Assembly (NCBI GenBank): GCA_900708905.1
Contig: CAADRB010000012.1
Coordinates: 2,905,394-2,969,393 of the forward strand
Direction: 5' to 3'
Source: Hymenolepis diminuta
Taxonomy: Eukaryota > Platyhelminthes > Cestoda > Cyclophyllidea > Hymenolepididae
DNA length: 64,000 nt
Under the pieces are notes generated by a model, which saw only the letters and a list, made by a program, of their open reading frames with translations, was not told where the DNA came from and searched no databases. Position 1 is the stretch's first letter. Every line of letters starts with the position of its first letter. This document shows positions 55,901 through 64,000 of the stretch, in pieces. The position numbers were made by a program, and so were the translations under genes.

Positions 55901-58112
55901 AGTTTATCAGGAAATGCGTTTGCTACAGTGATTTTTCCTTTCTTGTTACTTTTCCTTACTTAAAATAAAATTGTTGTGTGTTAAAATTATTCATTGTTTT
56001 GAATGTTTGTATTCTTTGTTAGTAATAAATGGGGGGATATTTAGTTCATATTTTTTGTTTTAAATCTATTTTTATAGCGATTTCGAAGAAGGCTAATGCT
56101 GGTTTCCTGAATTTAGCGATTAATTATACTTAACAGCGCTTGCATTTGGTGTTTCGGAAAGCTTTTTTCGGTTCCAAGATATTCGCGAATTGCGTTTAAG
56201 AGAAGTGAATTATTTCATTTGAAGAGATTTAAGGAAATATTACTTTTCTATCGTTTTTGGATGAATCATTGGCGGTCATCACTTCGGTGTATCTCACGAT
56301 GAGATTCGGACTCTGGTGAGAGTTTCTTCACCCCACAAATCATCAGGCAGTAGACAATAATTCTGATTGATTTGTTTTAGATTTTGTGAGAGGAGACATG
56401 GATGCGTTGTTGTTGGATGACGTGTTTTGACTATCGACGACTATTTAGTTTAACCTTTATTAAGGGTAAAATTGAATTCTAACGTGGCCCCCTCTGACAG
56501 CTTCATACATGAATGGCTACTTCCATGACAAAGATTTGTAATGTGTAATGGTTATTTATTAATGAGCAGTAAATAGAAATCCATTAAGCGATTTCCTTTC
56601 AATCACGGAATAAAAGTAAAGGTTAAAAAAGCCTGCATTTTGGATAAAAGTTAGAATGCAAATTTGTACTCAACTTAAAGAGTTAATTTCTGCGTAAATC
56701 CGCAATTTGAGAGTTTCTTAACGAGCAATCTTTTAGAGTCTGTTTAAAAGTTGTCTTAAACAGGAAAATTTGAATGGACTTAATGAGAGTCTTATTTGCA
56801 CTTCATTGCTTGATGAGGTATTACTGAACTATTTTTTGGGCGAATTACTTGGGGAAAAAGTCAATTAGAATTTTCAAACAACTTAAAGGGCAACGCGTTA
56901 AGAAAGTGTGTTCTCAAACTCCTTTTTTCCTCCTTCTTTCGACCGTTCAAAAGCCCTTTAAGTCAGAGTTCTGAAGAGCAAACTTACTTAAATTTAAAGT
57001 ATTTAAATTTCTTACTTGGGCAAATTTGTCTTCATCACATAGAAAATGTGAGACATATTTAACACTTTAAATGTTTGCTACCTAATGTATTATTATTTTT
57101 AAATGTGATATTTATAAAAAATAGCAAATTATTAAAAATAAAATGAAATGAACTTGTAAGTCAGGAAATATTTTAATTTTTAAATTGAATATATATGCAA
57201 TAATAATTATAAATTAAATTATTGTAATTATTATTATAAATTATTTTATTTCAATATTTAAATAAGAAATTGTTTGAATGAGTGAGTTAACGGATAAGAA
57301 AGTGAGAACCGTAAAACTATAGTCATCATCGTCACCTTTTTCCGTTTCGCTGATTCATCGTCAAACACACACGATGTTATTCGCGTTTGTAAAACGTGAG
57401 AAAATGGTCAAGTCATCAATTATCCCATAGAACTTTCACTTTTATGGGTGAATGTCGTAGTTTGGTATGATCATTCCCGAATTCCTGGGTTTGTTGGCAT
57501 AGGAGGTTTAATCTTTGCAAAAGACGAAAGATTTTAGGTAAATCTAAAATTAAATACACTTTCTACGACTGTCCATTCATTCACACAGAATTACTGAACC
57601 CCTTTCAAAAATTTAAAAATTCTACTTCATTTAGAAGATATTGCCACTATCTTAATTATCTGAAAATACGCTTCTTACGATATGATGCCATCAAACAAAG
57701 GCCATTTATTCTCATTTAAAAATTTAAATTATTGCGTTTATATTTATAGATTATCCTCCATGCTACGTTGGATGTTTAGAGAAAACCTCAGACGCGGAGA
57801 AAACAGCATTTTCTTGTCGCCAGAACTTGGTGTAAGTTGAAAATTGAAAGATAACATAAAATTTGACAATAGAAATAAGCGAAATTATTTATTTTGTTTA
57901 TTATTTAAGGTTAACATTCATTAAAATTATATAAAAGTATTTTAGGTGATAAAAAATATCTGTTATAATTGTAATATTTGTTTGAAATAACCGCTTTTCT
58001 GGAGATAATTGTTTCACCAGATTCCAGCAGAAAAGTTCAACAATTTACTTTAGACGATTTAAGCGATCCTCCAACACGAAATGGCAGGTTCACTTCTTCG
58101 ATATCGTCCTAG
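28981..58112 (+). CDS. Unrecognised Cys-rich protein, seven-exon model, 5' end missing
   Basis: The exons are 28981-29077, 29613-29706, 31643-31711, 46463-46692, 49353-49437, 57750-57829 and 58021-58112. All phases agree, and the spliced frame stays open for 248 codons to a TAG. Exon 1 contains ADVFYCQKKVREMQPQC. Exon 2 is hydrophobic, then has two Cys. Exon 3 starts RQDKCPVTISSLRLNL. Exon 4, the largest and best, has AITCYDGSYLSTNQ, FDPPFRVDGFYRLCQ and YDCVVGVEKCSP. Exon 5 gives HRSYSMTTVVQTQKTC; exon 6 is basic and aromatic; exon 7 ends in FTLDDLSDPP and a Ser-rich tail. Cys spacing and possible NSS and NFS glycosylation sites suggest an extracellular part. I cannot name a family. Weak points: exons 2 and 3 are the least certain, exon 6 reads almost as well in another frame, the introns reach 15 kb, and no start exon was found. 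It could be two genes. Confidence 0.4.
30111..30137. repeat. Poly-C tract
   Basis: A run of nine C followed by two further short C runs, low complexity, inside the presumed intron. Confidence 0.8.
33514..33610 (+). pseudogene. Mariner transposase fragment, decayed
   Basis: Reading plus gives LVVFHQ and then, in another frame 37 nt later, EIWIILPH followed by HYSAQLLE. Mariner transposases carry a VVFHQDN segment about 20 residues ahead of LPHPPYSPDL, so the order and strand fit, with a deletion of about 30 nt and a frameshift in between. No terminal repeats, N-terminal helix-turn-helix or C-terminal part could be found around it. The match is short and could be chance, but two linked motifs in the right order make a relic more likely than not. 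Confidence 0.35.
34426..35015 (-). CDS. Candidate small two-exon ORF nested in intron, unrecognised
   Basis: Minus-strand exons 35015-34936 and 34513-34426 join in phase 2 to 55 codons plus TAA. Exon 1 begins MNVRLLRQTIQHVYLPDQQC and the second gives AVYGFFPGTIIISRSLSG, ending in REPID. The donor is CACCG|GTGTAA and the acceptor TTTTTTCATCAAAG. Exon 1 also has an AG acceptor at 35005-35006 (phase 2), so it could be an internal exon of a longer gene whose upstream part is the open segment at 35388-35606. The opposite strand is open too over exon 1, which lowers confidence. No family is recognised. It lies inside the 15-kb intron of the plus-strand model and would be transcribed against it. Confidence 0.35.
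35388..35606 (-). CDS. Candidate terminal coding exon, minus strand, unrecognised
   Basis: A very good acceptor (TTTGTTTCTTAG) opens a 72-codon frame ending in TAA. It starts TTADRGSREICLKSESSNGT, runs through LVKKAKLEQINRSCAKL and ends with a basic, Pro-containing VAKKRPPRII. Composition is protein-like and GC is above the surroundings. No Met is needed if it is an internal or last exon, and no upstream exon was assigned. A donor inside it (GATG|GTGAAA) could shorten it. The same bases are also open on the plus strand for over 50 codons, so strand choice rests on the acceptor. Confidence 0.33.
   Translation of the reverse strand, partial: TTADRGSREICLKSESSNGTRFGTKSLVKKAKLEQINRSCAKLIFRQLCVYDGETHDSFYLGVAKKRPPRII
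38314..38341. repeat. Perfect 12-bp inverted repeat with 4-nt loop
   Basis: TTTAAGTGAAAG, a TTTT loop, then CTTTCACTTAAA form an uninterrupted hairpin. No gene or transcription unit can be tied to it. It is possibly a snap-back trace of replication or a remnant of a small terminal-repeat element. Confidence 0.6.
40567..41241 (+). CDS. Alternative plus-strand exon pair with basic tail, unrecognised
   Basis: Exon candidate 40567-40619 (KQTYSYLSANVLMFYKK, donor AAG|GTAGAG) and terminal candidate 41131-41241 (acceptor GGTATTTCAG) agree in phase 0. The second begins CEMCKKRRRQIQYPRSES and stops with TGA after 36 codons. The first would accept a phase-1 donor, which is what exon 28981-29077 offers, so this pair could be an alternative 3' end of that gene or belong to another one. 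The acceptor of the first exon is weak. The second is also open in a neighbouring frame. Confidence 0.25.
43933..44398 (-). CDS. Candidate 47-residue two-exon ORF beside the Tc1/mariner element
   Basis: Exon 44398-44348 (MNSSAGEYGGQRKRFAT, donor CACG|GTGAGTA) joins in phase 0 across 322 nt to 44025-43933 (acceptor GCTTTCTTTCAG). The second exon gives PDDATFTPHSRNESTARR then MSFILEKLQELQ and TGA. The splice sites are strong on both sides and the product has a basic Ser/Thr-rich part followed by a short amphipathic helix. I do not know the family. The frame is open upstream through a second ATG at 44434, which lies inside the left terminal repeat of the transposon. This could be the last two exons of a longer gene cut off by that insertion, or a short gene whose leader the element now supplies. 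Confidence 0.4.
44418..45654 (-). mobile_element. Tc1/mariner-superfamily DNA transposon, full length, inactive
   Basis: 1237 bp bounded by inverted repeats. Left CAGGGTGCATAAGGCATCTGA and the reverse complement of the right end agree at 19 of 21 positions. The right end is followed by TA; the left is preceded by TG, probably a mutated TA target duplication. Between them the minus strand carries a transposase in pieces. The next entry describes it. A C-run at 44979-44989 lies inside. The large number of breaks means it cannot make its own transposase, but the ends are well kept. Confidence 0.9.
44550..45605 (-). pseudogene. Transposase pseudogene of the Tc1/mariner element
   Basis: Minus-strand pieces follow the usual order of this transposase family. 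They are an N-terminal EIARFLQDATSFVCKVRKKL, then VRRVHGMMNENPGRSM, the helix-turn-helix RRLAKYLQVSEGTIRNVLH (about 45246-45302), the TKFPAAVVGFFGVVSSEG strand, FQQDSVPS with the second catalytic Asp (about 44853-44877), ALKTHDWMAENFHHHVTP (44791-44845), a broken SPDLNPLD-like segment, and ENINKDHFIKTCSRFRS at the end. The pieces lie in all three frames. A stop at 45244-45246 interrupts the helix-turn-helix region, another follows near 44740, and several single-base shifts are needed. It is clearly dead. Confidence 0.88.
46463..46692 (+). CDS. Strongest exon of the unrecognised Cys-rich gene
   Basis: Listed on its own because it is the best supported exon of the 28981-58112 model. The acceptor CTCTTTTCTTTAG and donor TTCAG|GTACTC bound 230 nt with 76 whole codons open in the chosen frame. 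Cys residues occur in AITCYDG, RLCQV, MYDCVV and EKCSP. A second frame is open for 64 codons but stops before the donor and has a composition typical of a shifted frame. The exon is richer in GC than its flanks. I recognise no domain. Confidence 0.5.
49438..57749 (+). other. Intron of the plus-strand model, no supported gene
   Basis: AT-rich, with several isolated open stretches: 50880-51079 plus (contains MAMKKGVAEFIGSRAANANL), 51777-51868 plus, and 56382-56429 plus (FVRGDMDALLLDDVF behind a TTTGTTTTAG acceptor). None can be linked in phase to the flanking exons and none is recognised. An AT-only inverted repeat lies near 57197-57245. Confidence 0.4.
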
Positions 58113-58760
58113 TTTCCATTACTTGTGTCGAAATTAAAATTCAGTTTAATTTTTATGTTAGCTTTTTTCTTATGGACGATTTATTCTTAGACAAATCTGG
58201 AATGAACAGCGAAAAATGACTCAAATAAGATTTTAATAATTACTGGTGCAACTGGATATTGCAGAGCCGTGTACATCGGAATCCCCTGGGACTTGTGGAA
58301 TTTCATGTATATTTCAGTATTTTATTACAATACAGTCACGTCTGAATGAATTTTATTATTAAAAAGAAGTATTCTGTGGAATTATTTATTTCGGAATGAT
58401 TTTACTTGAATTTAGATTATTATAAGTTGATTTTGTTGCAGGATTATTAAAATGCACTGGCTGTGTAAAGTCTTAATAGGGAGAATTATTGAGGGATTAC
58501 CGGTTGGCCTACATTGCTTCGCTGGATTCAGAGAATTATGGCTGTTCGGTGCCGACTTTATTATACCCATTATTAACATTCGTGTCTAAGAATTTATGTA
58601 TGTTCAAAGTGGCTATTTCCAACTCTTCTTTTTCTAGTTTACTAGTTAGTAATTACTAGATTGTTCTATTCTTGACCAATTTGATTCTCACCCTTATTTT
58701 TACTTAGTTTCCGCCGTTGTTTTGTCAATATGAAAATATTACTGTAATGAGAGAAAATAT

Positions 58761-58952
58761 TGTATGCGATATTTCCCCTTAAGAAAAACTTTTTATGTCT
58801 GCTAGGCATCTCTTATATTTATACTATTGGCCCATTTGTATAATTCAAGGTCATAATAAAATTGGTTAACAGCCTAAATGGCTTGCGTGTTATCGTTCTC
58901 CCACTCTTCTCTCTATCTGAAACTGGGATTCTGGGCTTTGTAGATCATAAAA
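58761..58952 (+). repeat. Left LTR of the retrotransposon remnant
   Basis: It matches the right copy best from about 58835 (GGCCCATTTGTATAATTCAA) to the GATCATAAAA end. The outer border is uncertain because the first 40 nt are strongly diverged and partly deleted relative to the right copy. Confidence 0.6.
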
Positions 58953-59005
58953 TGTGGCAAAGTGATGTTGAATAAGAACTGGAAATTTAAATATTTATTC
59001 AGAAA

Positions 59006-60240
59006 ATGGCCTTGAATGTAGAAGAATTCGAATTTATCCTGAAGAAAGGGCAGGAACGAAATGAATTGAATCTGAAGATACAGGAAGAATATTATGAATC
59101 AACGTTGAAGAAATAGCAAGAAATGTAATGGCATTGCTTGAAAATTTTTCCAAAATCATGAATATGAAAACTGAAAACCCGAATATTTCCTCCCTCTAAC
59201 AATTTGCAGAACCCATGATTCAGCTAATACGAGGGTTTCACTATAAACCTGAAGCAGATTGAACTTTTATTAGCTTGGTTAAAAATGAAAATGTTTTCCA
59301 AAACACTTTTGCCCATATTCCAAATGAAGAAAGAGTCCGTCTATTGTCAGGTTAGGAACTGCTGAATGTGAAAGGCTCACAGGTTTCATCCATTGAGAGT
59401 CAATCTCAAATCTTGCTTTCGACAAAACTTAATTCTGTCTGAGTCGTTTATTAATAAGTCTTCCGAACTCCAAAATGCTTTAAATTTCTTACTCTCTATA
59501 ATAAATAATGAAGACTGGATGACATATGTTTACCTTATGAGTAATTTTTCTGAACTCTCCAATTTTTTTGCCATTTAGTGAGATCATTTCCAATGCCTAC
59601 TATTTCATATGCTTTTCGAGACATTTGTCAAGCTGATGTCTGTTGTCGATTGATTTTCTTTTTGCTCGACTTTCTCATATTTATTTGGCAATTAAGGAAA
59701 TTAGGAAACGTATTGAACTGAATTAAAAATCGGAAATTAGTACGTCACCCAGAAGGTTAAATCGTGGTTCAATCAGGTGACAGAACCAGTAGCCGACTCA
59801 AAGAATGATACTAAGCAGAATAAAAATCCACAAAAGAATCCCTACGTATATGTAACAAAAACGAATAGAAAGAAAAGGAAGTAGTTTCTACTAATGTCAG
59901 TGGAATGAACCAGAATTGAAAGTGACCTGCGTTAAGCAAGCAGAGAATGGAGATACTCCTTCGAAATCAAAAGCGTTCCAGGCATTTGATGCAAAGGCCC
60001 GTAAGCAGGAGAAAAACAAATCCTACGAAAAGAGGAGAACAACAGTGGAAAAGCTGAACACTATTCTTATGAACTTCTGAACGGCTGCTTATCGAAGACT
60101 TGACGTAAAATCCCCAATGAAATTACTAAAGGAAAGAAGTAGACTGAAACTGAAAGAGTCGACTGAGTGAATCGCCGGGAAAGAATGCTGAAGCAACCAA
60201 AGGACTTCAAGCGAATCTGAAAAAGAGGTTATATGAAGGG
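59006..60240 (+). pseudogene. Broken gag of the LTR retrotransposon
   Basis: It starts MALNVEEFEFILKKGQERNE and stops after 36 codons at 59114-59116. Farther on, in shifting frames, come IRGFHYKPEAD, NTFAHIPNEERVRLLSG and then Lys/Glu-rich debris (KAFQAFDAKARKQEKNKSYE). The order 'F.Y.P..D.TF......F.......E..RV.LL' is typical of the gag capsid region of flatworm and other Ty3-type elements. A Cys-His zinc knuckle was not found. Many stops and shifts; not functional. Confidence 0.6.
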
Positions 60241-60261
60241 GGCATGCTTTAAAGGGGAAGG

Positions 60262-60496
60262 TATCATGCGGAAATATTATTTCGTTGAAAGAAAAATATT
60301 TTATTAACTATTTCTCCTCGAGAAATTAATCAATTAATTGCGTGTCTACTGTATTGTCCTTATATTTACATTGTTGGCCTGTTTGTATATTTCAAGGTCA
60401 TAACTGAAACTGTTTAGGACTTAACTCATTTTAAATGTCCCCTCTCTCTCTTATTTTTTATCTGGAATTGGAATATCAGTCCTGTTGATCATAAAA
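60262..60496 (+). repeat. Right LTR of the retrotransposon remnant
   Basis: It begins right after the purine tract at TATCATGCGGAAATATT and ends GATCATAAAA. It is about 40 nt longer than the left copy, mainly from an AT-rich segment near 60300-60340. Confidence 0.6.
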
Positions 60497-63400
60497 GTTC
60501 TCCCCTATCTCTTCCGCTGACACTAATATCGAGTTCTTAAATTTTCACGTTCAGCATATCCACCATAAGACTTGTTGGTGAAAAAGAAACTTCTGAGCCG
60601 GAAACTGTCTGTTTAATACTATACGCGTTATGATTTTCGCTTCAAGTGTTTTATGACGCAGCAATAATCTCTGCAAAGGGCATATTCAACACTTTCTTTT
60701 GATGATCGAATGATCATAGAAGCTGATGTTGCCTCACATTCTAGAGGGTTTTATTAGTTCTCGCGAAATTATCCTACCTTTTATGGCGTGTATGATTCAA
60801 TGAGATTTTATTTGCCTCAAGAAACGTCTTACTTAAGTTTCGTCTCCTGCAAGGATACAGACTTCCTTCTTAATCAATGTCTCGTTCAGTTTCAGAGTTA
60901 TCATATTTACCCGCATGGACTTATTTTGGGCCAATCTCTTTTCCAGCAAGAGAAATGTTTGCATCAATTTCGCAATTTTTCCCAATGTGAAAGTAAATCC
61001 GAAAAGACCCTGTGTACAGTTGTGAATAATGGGAGGACATAGATGGGAAAGGAAGAGTAGGTATACTTTGGTTAAAATGTGGGTGGCCGTGGGACCTGCC
61101 GTTTTTACTGAAATTGGGACGCCCAACGTGTCTTGCGTGAATAATGATCTTTCTCTCTGTACACATTCTCAATGGAAATGAACGCCTCTGTTTTGCATCT
61201 CACAATGAGTTCTCATTATTGTTGGTGAATATATTTATTGCTACTTGTTAATATGGGATATTGTTAAGAGCCGCATATGGTAAATGACTAATCAGCGGCC
61301 GACTTGGAAACGCTCAGGATCACATAGTGGACATGGTTCTATAGTAAAAAAGTAGAACTAGAACTCCCGTAAATTAATCTACCGTTGGACTTTCATTATT
61401 CTCTATTTTTTTACTAGCAAAATTCTTAATATGCGGCCTTAAACTTACATTTAAAGGACCATTTTGAAATTTAATCTTGTGGAGAGTAAGTTAAATTTCC
61501 CCTTCCAGGGGCATTCGTGATATTGTTCATCTAAATAGAATGGTAATGGTAGAATGGTAAATACAGGTTTTAATTTTATTACTTACAAATCTCTACCTGT
61601 ACCAATGGGCTCCCTTCCAGAAAACGCAACGATCTGATCTCGCAATCTTACCACATTAACTGTATTCCGTCAAATATGATCGAACTATTAGAAAAAATTG
61701 TCGAGCACATAACTTTCTTCTAGACAATGCCTCCGCTTAACGAATTATGTTTCAATTAGCCAGAAGGAATTCAAATATTTCAAGAAAAAGTGACCTTAAT
61801 TAAGAAACAGAACCTATCACTTCCCAATTTTACCTTTTTAAACTTGAAATTCTAATTTTTTTGTAAAGAAACAATTTTGCAAAGTATACATCTCCACTTC
61901 GAATTAGTTTCCTTGAAAATAACATAAATTGATCTTTCTCAAAGAGCAACTTGTTACCCTCGACGTAAAGGAATTCCTCTTCAAATTTTTCTCTTAATTT
62001 AAAAGAAATAATAAGGAAAATGTATTAGCGACACTTGTTTAAATGACCGTAAAATCCGATGACTTTGTTATAACCGTCTAATCAATCCAAATCGCAGCGG
62101 AATTTCCATTCATTTCCTATTATTCTTGGGTGGTACCGCCTACATTTTGGCTCGGGTTTGAGTAGCAACATTTCTGCTTTGTTATTTAGATAACGCACTA
62201 TTGCGATAGAAACCTGGACAATTGTTAGCGAATGCATATTTACAACAGTCTTGTTTTAAAGTATTTATTTAAATAGAAGTAAATTTGATACTGCTACACA
62301 ATACGCAATCGGAAGTGTTTAGAGACGATGATTTTTATTTTAATATATTTAATTTTTAGTAATAGTTGCAACAAGTTTAAATGAATAGTTCAAGTTGCTT
62401 TATTTAAATTATTCATTTTATGATGATTATATTTTTTGGGTGAACTCGTTATGTTCATTCAATTTTTCTAAAGTATGAGGTTTTTTAGGGAAAGCATTTA
62501 TTTTATTTAACCGAAACTTTTGAATTTTTAAATCGAAATTAAATTAATTGATCCGGTTACGTTTTTGTTTGAACTGCGGACAGGAATCAAATCAGACCAA
62601 TCCACCTCAATTCTTTTGCCCTTGTGGTAGGGTTGAGTTTCCACAATTTTGACGGCAAATATTACCCATTGGTTCAGTCAGCAAATTCTAAAATGCATTC
62701 CTTCGTAAAAATTTGTCACCTAAATGTACGCTCAAAGGAATAAGTGAAGAAAAACATGCTTATTAAATGTGATGTTAACATGTACAGGCTCCGAGATAAT
62801 CTTAGTCAGCATAATAAAAATATGATTGCATTCTATGGAGTAAAATGTTATTTGTTAATTAAAAATAAGAAAAAGCAAACTTTCCCATCGCTACCTTAAG
62901 AGCTTCTCATGATTGCCGTTAGATCTTCACTGATCTTCGGAATTTGGCTCCTGGATCCCTGTCTGTTGTGTATACTCTCAATATTTAGGAGATTGTCATT
63001 TTCCGCCTAGTATATTCGTATTGTTCAGAGTCTGTTAACTGTTGGATTAAATCAAAAGGTTGATCATCCCCGTCGAGACAAATCTAGCTCTTCTGAAGTT
63101 CGGAAGTCAGTTATTAAAATTAGATCAGTCACTAATGACAAAATATAATATCAAATATTTTATAGTGTTGCATTAAAAAGTTGTCCAGTAAAATTAAATT
63201 CTTCGTTTTAACATATATGAATTGTTCTGATCAACTTGACTCTTCGGTGTCAGTATTTTTAGCAGCGACAGTATTGTTTTGAGGAATTTTCCGCTAATTA
63301 CGTTTCTGAATTTTTTCACATCCAATTTATTTATGATGGTGATGTTTCTCCACTGTGTCTAAATTGTACAGCGCTGCTTTTTCGGAAAGCTCATTCACAT

Positions 63401-64000
63401 TCTTGAAAAACAATCTAGAGATATATTTAGCCGACATCCATACCAAAGGCTTTTTAGAATAAAGGGCGCCAGAATTCGTCGGTTATATCTACGCGTTTGG
63501 TTAAGAAAAATGTATCTTCATGATAAATGTTACTTTACATTTGGTTAAGTCTTGCAATGTTCAGCTTTTCTGTCGCATCAAGAAGGAATGATGTTTGGTG
63601 TTTAAGGCTTCCTGGACTTTGGTAGAATATGAGTCCATTATAGTCCGCAATAATGTTAATCAGTTTGAAGTGCTCATAACATTGATTCATTGGCTTCATC
63701 ATACTGGTATTAGAATGAGATGCTATTGTGACTTTTTATTAAAATCTCCCTTTAGTTCATTAAAGAATCCGATAGAACTTTGTTTTTGGATTTCAGAATA
63801 CTAGATTCACATTTAATGTTTTTTTTCAAATAACTACTCCGAAAGAATTAGTCTTTTTTACCTGTTCAAAATCATGGTTTTTTTAACATTTCTCGTTAAA
63901 ACTCATTTCATTCTTTTCATGCAGTTGCGATGATACAAAATTTTATTTTCATTTAGGTAGTTGAAATCGATTGAAGCCAATGAATGGCGTCGCAATATTT
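60497..64000. other. Region without a supported gene, transposon-like debris
   Basis: No complete gene seen. Coding-like traces on the plus strand: about 62566-62640 (two CxC/CPCG-type Cys clusters), 62708-62742 (KICHLNVRSKE, like the start of a LINE endonuclease), 63263-63418 (open from a TATTTTTAG acceptor, contains YDGDVSPLCLNCTALLF) and 63604-63804 (open frame with VNQFEVLITLIHWLHH). The debris may come from one or more old retroelements, or some pieces may be exons of a gene that continues past 64000. Confidence 0.35.

Larger units (their letters stand above)
58761..60496 (+). mobile_element. LTR retrotransposon remnant (Ty3-like), gag only
   Basis: Two diverged direct repeats, about 58761-58952 and 60262-60496, share blocks such as TTTGTATA.TTCAAGGTCATAA and GATCATAAAA. 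A purine tract (AAAGGGGAAGG, 60251-60261) sits right before the right copy, as expected ahead of a 3' LTR. A sequence after the left copy (from 58953) loosely resembles a tRNA primer site. The inside is only about 1.3 kb and carries a broken gag and no protease, reverse transcriptase or integrase. No clear target duplication is visible. The order of parts gives plus orientation. Confidence 0.65.

Noticed and set aside
57750..57831. Alternative reading of exon 6 (YPPCYVGCLEKTSDAEK)
   Set aside because: Attractive and Cys-rich, but it cannot be joined in phase to both 49437 and 58021. The chosen frame fits both neighbours. Kept as a caution in the gene entry.
1..64000. tRNA, rRNA, CRISPR, bacterial operon or phage features
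   Set aside because: None seen. Introns, low gene density and eukaryotic protein families exclude a prokaryotic reading.

Overview
The window reads as AT-rich nuclear DNA of a metazoan. It has three recognisable conserved eukaryotic genes, introns from 41 nt to about 10 kb with GT...AG ends, decayed DNA and LTR transposons, and one 6-N assembly gap. Very short introns (41, 69, 69 and 70 nt) beside multi-kilobase ones, an AG placed at or just before several start codons (a possible spliced-leader context), and a Ty3-type gag relic make a flatworm (Platyhelminthes, perhaps a parasitic one) my best guess. The species cannot be read from the sequence.

Left part, 1-4.4 kb, minus strand: the 5' exons of a calpain cysteine protease (2066-2918, running off the left edge) lie 517 bp downstream of a complete two-exon POP4/Rpp29 gene (3436-4245). 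A 151-bp interval separates POP4 from a plus-strand start codon at 4397. From there I could splice, with matching phases, a small 75-residue charged protein in three exons (4397-4454, 14564-14666, 16564-16630). The first intron is 10.1 kb and contains the assembly gap.

17.4-25.9 kb, minus strand: a complete six-exon basigin/CD147-like gene with signal peptide, two Ig domains, the Glu-containing transmembrane helix and a short tail (289 residues). It converges with the small plus-strand gene.

28.9-58.1 kb: no recognisable family. Seven plus-strand exon candidates have good splice sites and phases that all agree. They splice to one 248-codon open frame with a Cys-rich middle and a Ser-rich end, and I recognise no family in it. 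Two small minus-strand two-exon ORFs lie inside its introns (34.4-35.0 kb and 43.9-44.4 kb). The second directly abuts a full-length but dead Tc1/mariner element with terminal inverted repeats (44418-45654). A more decayed mariner fragment lies near 33.5 kb.

58.7-64 kb: an LTR retrotransposon remnant with two diverged LTRs and only a broken gag between them (58761-60496), then scattered coding-like debris, possibly LINE-derived.

The three conserved genes are secure. The other coding models rest on splice sites, phase agreement and composition only and need transcript evidence.
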